This document shows positions 62,125-64,000 of a stretch of DNA of 64,000 nucleotides, one piece after another. Source of the DNA: Pseudomonas marginalis (GTDB lineage Bacteria; Pseudomonadota; Gammaproteobacteria; Pseudomonadales; Pseudomonadaceae). How positions within the stretch are numbered: the stretch's first letter is position 1; each line of letters starts with the position of its first letter. The notes below the pieces were generated by a model, which saw only the letters and a list, made by a program, of their open reading frames with translations, searched no databases and was not told where the DNA came from. The stretch spans positions 3,535,501 through 3,599,500 of the forward strand of contig NZ_VTFG01000001.1 of NCBI RefSeq assembly GCF_008692035.1. The letters run 5' to 3'. Both the position numbers and the translations under genes were made by a program.

Positions 62125-63762
62125 ATGAGCGAACAGACACGGCAATGGCAGGCCCTTGCAGAGCAACGCGGGCTGAGCTTGTCCAATTACCTGCTGGAGG
62201 TGCTGGAGAAGGCGCCCGACCAATTAAGCACGATCGCCCAGCCCCTGGGCCTGCTTGCCATCCCCCCGGAAAACCTCAGTGAACACTGGCGCTTCGACCT
62301 GCTGGCACTGCCCCAGGCGCTGATCCATAACGTGCTGCCGGTGGATAACCACGGCCAGCCGTGCCTGGTACTGGGAGACCCTTTCACCCTGGCCAGCCGG
62401 CACTGGCTGCAATCCTCGAAAACCTTGCGTCAACTGCCCCTGGCCATGAGCCTGCCCGGCGCGGTCAAGGCCCAGTTGAGCCTGGCCGAAGCCAGCCAAC
62501 GGGTGATGCAACCTTTCGGTGAGGACGACGAGCATGCCCGCGTCGGCCAGGCCGCCCAGGAAATTTCCCTGAGCAGCATCGCCCGCGACGACAACCCGGT
62601 GGTGCGCCTGGTCAACTCCATGCTGTTCGATGCCCTGCAAAGCCGCGCCAGCGATGTCCATGTGGAAACCACCCCCCAGGGCCTGGTGATCAAGTACCGC
62701 ATCGACGGCGTGTTGCAGCAGATGGGCCAGGCCAGCGGCATGGACATGGCCGAGCAGGCACTGTCGCGGATCAAGGTGTTGTCGGAGCTGGATATCGGCG
62801 AGCGGCGGGTGCCCCAGGACGGGCGTTTCAAGATGAAAATCCAGGGTCGCGAAGTGGACTTTCGCGTGTCGATCATGCCCAGCATCCACGGTGAAGATGC
62901 GGTGCTGCGGATTCTCGACAAGTCCCAGCGCGGCGAGTCCCTGAGCCTGGAAACCCTGGGGTTGAACGCCGAGACCATCGCGCGCATCCGTGTATTGGCC
63001 GGCGAACCCTATGGCATGTTGCTGGTGACCGGCCCCACCGGCAGCGGCAAATCCACCACGCTGTATGCCGCCCTGTCGGAGACCAATACCGGCGAGAAAA
63101 AGATCATCACCATCGAAGACCCGGTGGAATACGAACTGCCCGGGGTCCTGCAAATCCCGGTGAACGACAAGAAGGGCCTGACCTTTGCCCGTGGCCTGCG
63201 CTCGATCCTGCGCCACGACCCGGACACCATCCTGGTGGGGGAAATACGCGACGGTGAAACGGCCGGCATTGCGGTGCAGGCAGCGTTGACCGGGCACCTG
63301 GTGCTGTCGTCGGTGCACGCCAACAGCGCGTTCAGTGTGCTGGAGCGCTTTACCTACATGGACGTGGACCCGGCCAGCTTTGTCGAAGCCCTTAACGGCG
63401 TGGTCGCCCAGCGCCTGGTGCGGCGCATCTGCCCGGACTGCGGCACGGATGCCGCCCCCGACCCCGAGATCACCCACCTCGCCCAACTCGCCGAGGCTCA
63501 ACTCCAGCAGGGTCACTACCGCGTGGGCAAAGGCTGCGAGGCCTGCCGTCACACCGGCTATCGCGGCCGACTCGCCCTGGCCGAAGTGCTGACACTGACC
63601 GACAGCATCAAGGAGGGCCTGCTCAACCGCAGTTCGGCCTCCACCCTGCGCGAACTGGCCCGTGAAGCCGGCCACGTGTTTATCCGCGACATCGCCCTGG
63701 CCCACGCCGCCCAGGGCGACACCACGCTCAAGGAGATCCACCGTGTCATTTCCCTTTATTGA
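62125..63762 (+). CDS. gspE: Type II secretion ATPase GspE
   Basis: A 545-residue secretion ATPase. An N-terminal N1/N2 region (about 1-150) links to the inner membrane. The ATPase core has Walker A VTGPTGSGKSTTLYAA (near 303), the Asp box IITIEDPVEYEL and Walker B-like HDPDTILVGEIRDGETAGI. The zinc-binding CPDCGTD and CEACRHTGYRGR pairs (about 436 and 472) mark the GspE type. It powers pseudopilus growth. It follows gspF by four bases. Confidence 0.94.
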   Translation: MSEQTRQWQALAEQRGLSLSNYLLEVLEKAPDQLSTIAQPLGLLAIPPENLSEHWRFDLLALPQALIHNVLPVDNHGQPCLVLGDPFTLASRHWLQSSKTLRQLPLAMSLPGAVKAQLSLAEASQRVMQPFGEDDEHARVGQAAQEISLSSIARDDNPVVRLVNSMLFDALQSRASDVHVETTPQGLVIKYRIDGVLQQMGQASGMDMAEQALSRIKVLSELDIGERRVPQDGRFKMKIQGREVDFRVSIMPSIHGEDAVLRILDKSQRGESLSLETLGLNAETIARIRVLAGEPYGMLLVTGPTGSGKSTTLYAALSETNTGEKKIITIEDPVEYELPGVLQIPVNDKKGLTFARGLRSILRHDPDTILVGEIRDGETAGIAVQAALTGHLVLSSVHANSAFSVLERFTYMDVDPASFVEALNGVVAQRLVRRICPDCGTDAAPDPEITHLAQLAEAQLQQGHYRVGKGCEACRHTGYRGRLALAEVLTLTDSIKEGLLNRSSASTLRELAREAGHVFIRDIALAHAAQGDTTLKEIHRVISLY

Positions 63763-64000
63763 GCATGTGGTGTGGCTGCACAGCGACGGCGCCGAATGGG
63801 CCGCACGACCGCGCTGGCGCGGTGCAGCAGTATGGCGTGCGCAACAGGCTGGCGAACCATTGGCCGCCTGTGCCGAACTGCTGGAACAGGCGCCGCGCGG
63901 CCGCGTCGGGTTTCTGGACCGGGCCACGGTGCTGCTGGGCTTCCCCCATGTGCACTACCTGATGCTGGCGTGGCAAACCGGTTTGTACAGCCAGGCCGAC
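63743..64000 (+). CDS. Secretion-cluster protein, N-terminal fragment (GspL/PilM-like position)
   Basis: 86 codons in the window starting at GTG 63743, with AAGGAG seven bases upstream; the gene runs off the end. It begins MSFPFIEHVVWLHSDGAEWA and continues RVGFLDRATVLLGFPHVHYL. It overlaps the gspE stop by 20 bases, so it is in the same operon. Position suggests a GspL/PilM-type assembly protein, but no motif here proves it. Confidence 0.6.
   Translation, partial: MSFPFIEHVVWLHSDGAEWAARPRWRGAAVWRAQQAGEPLAACAELLEQAPRGRVGFLDRATVLLGFPHVHYLMLAWQTGLYSQAD

Overview
This window looks like chromosomal DNA of a Pseudomonas, most likely the P. fluorescens group. Three things point there. The sequence is GC-rich with strong third-position GC bias. 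The intergenic gaps carry GTGGGAGGGGGCTTGCCCCC-type REP/REPIN elements typical of fluorescent pseudomonads. The gene order (creBCD, a FecI/FecR/TonB receptor locus, glcB, rarD, yihE-like kinase, modE, comF-like, bioBFHCD, three large acyl-CoA dehydrogenases) matches, from memory, the P. aeruginosa PA0462-PA0508 neighbourhood. No tRNA, rRNA, CRISPR array, insertion sequence or prophage was seen.

Layout. 1-1000: the end of a Pmp3/YqaE-type membrane protein gene and a toxin-first toxin-antitoxin pair with a palindromic operator. 1058-3491: a class III aminotransferase diverging from a LysR regulator. 3676-10736: three paralogous large acyl-CoA dehydrogenases, with a GGDEF diguanylate cyclase lodged between the second and third; a tandem PsrA-like operator lies upstream of the first-transcribed one. 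11377-15866: the biotin operon bioB-F-H-C-D, with a BirA-type operator upstream. 15959-21638: ComF-like phosphoribosyltransferase, ModE, Tat-exported PhoX-like phosphatase, SrkA-like kinase, RarD. 21861-24817: GcvR-like ACT protein and malate synthase G. 25070-28912: an AT-rich orphan, a stand-alone receiver protein, a cNMP/CBS/nucleotidyltransferase protein and a DnaQ-like exonuclease. 29013-34372: a cell-surface-signalling iron-uptake locus (sigma factor, anti-sigma, TonB receptor, PepSY inner-membrane protein, 60-aa membrane protein). 34542-40452: glutathione transferase, CreD/CreC/CreB with a retropepsin-like protease, and an acyltransferase.

40475-42171 holds the most unexpected item: an orphan 306-aa protein with four 35-residue tandem repeats, preceded in the correct orientation by an exact match to the HrpL box (GGAACC-N16-CCACNNA). 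This is a candidate type III secreted effector, although no secretion apparatus lies in the window. 42475-56075 is a coherent methyl-group catabolism region. GbcAB demethylates glycine betaine, the SoxBDAG sarcosine oxidase yields glycine and a one-carbon unit, FdhA and PurU dispose of formaldehyde and formyl-THF, and GlyA and threonine aldolase work at the glycine/serine/threonine node. 56076-56864 is a 0.8-kb gene-free stretch with five identical, co-oriented TTATCCACA DnaA boxes on a diverged tandem repeat. 56865 to the end is an atypical type II secretion/pseudopilus cluster (three unusual pseudopilins, GspG, a lytic transglycosylase, GspF, GspE, and a partial gene). A chitin-binding lytic polysaccharide monooxygenase gene sits inside it and is its obvious candidate cargo.

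Functional assignments come from motif reading and recalled family knowledge; no database search was run. Most long antisense open frames in this GC-rich DNA were judged to be shadows and left out.
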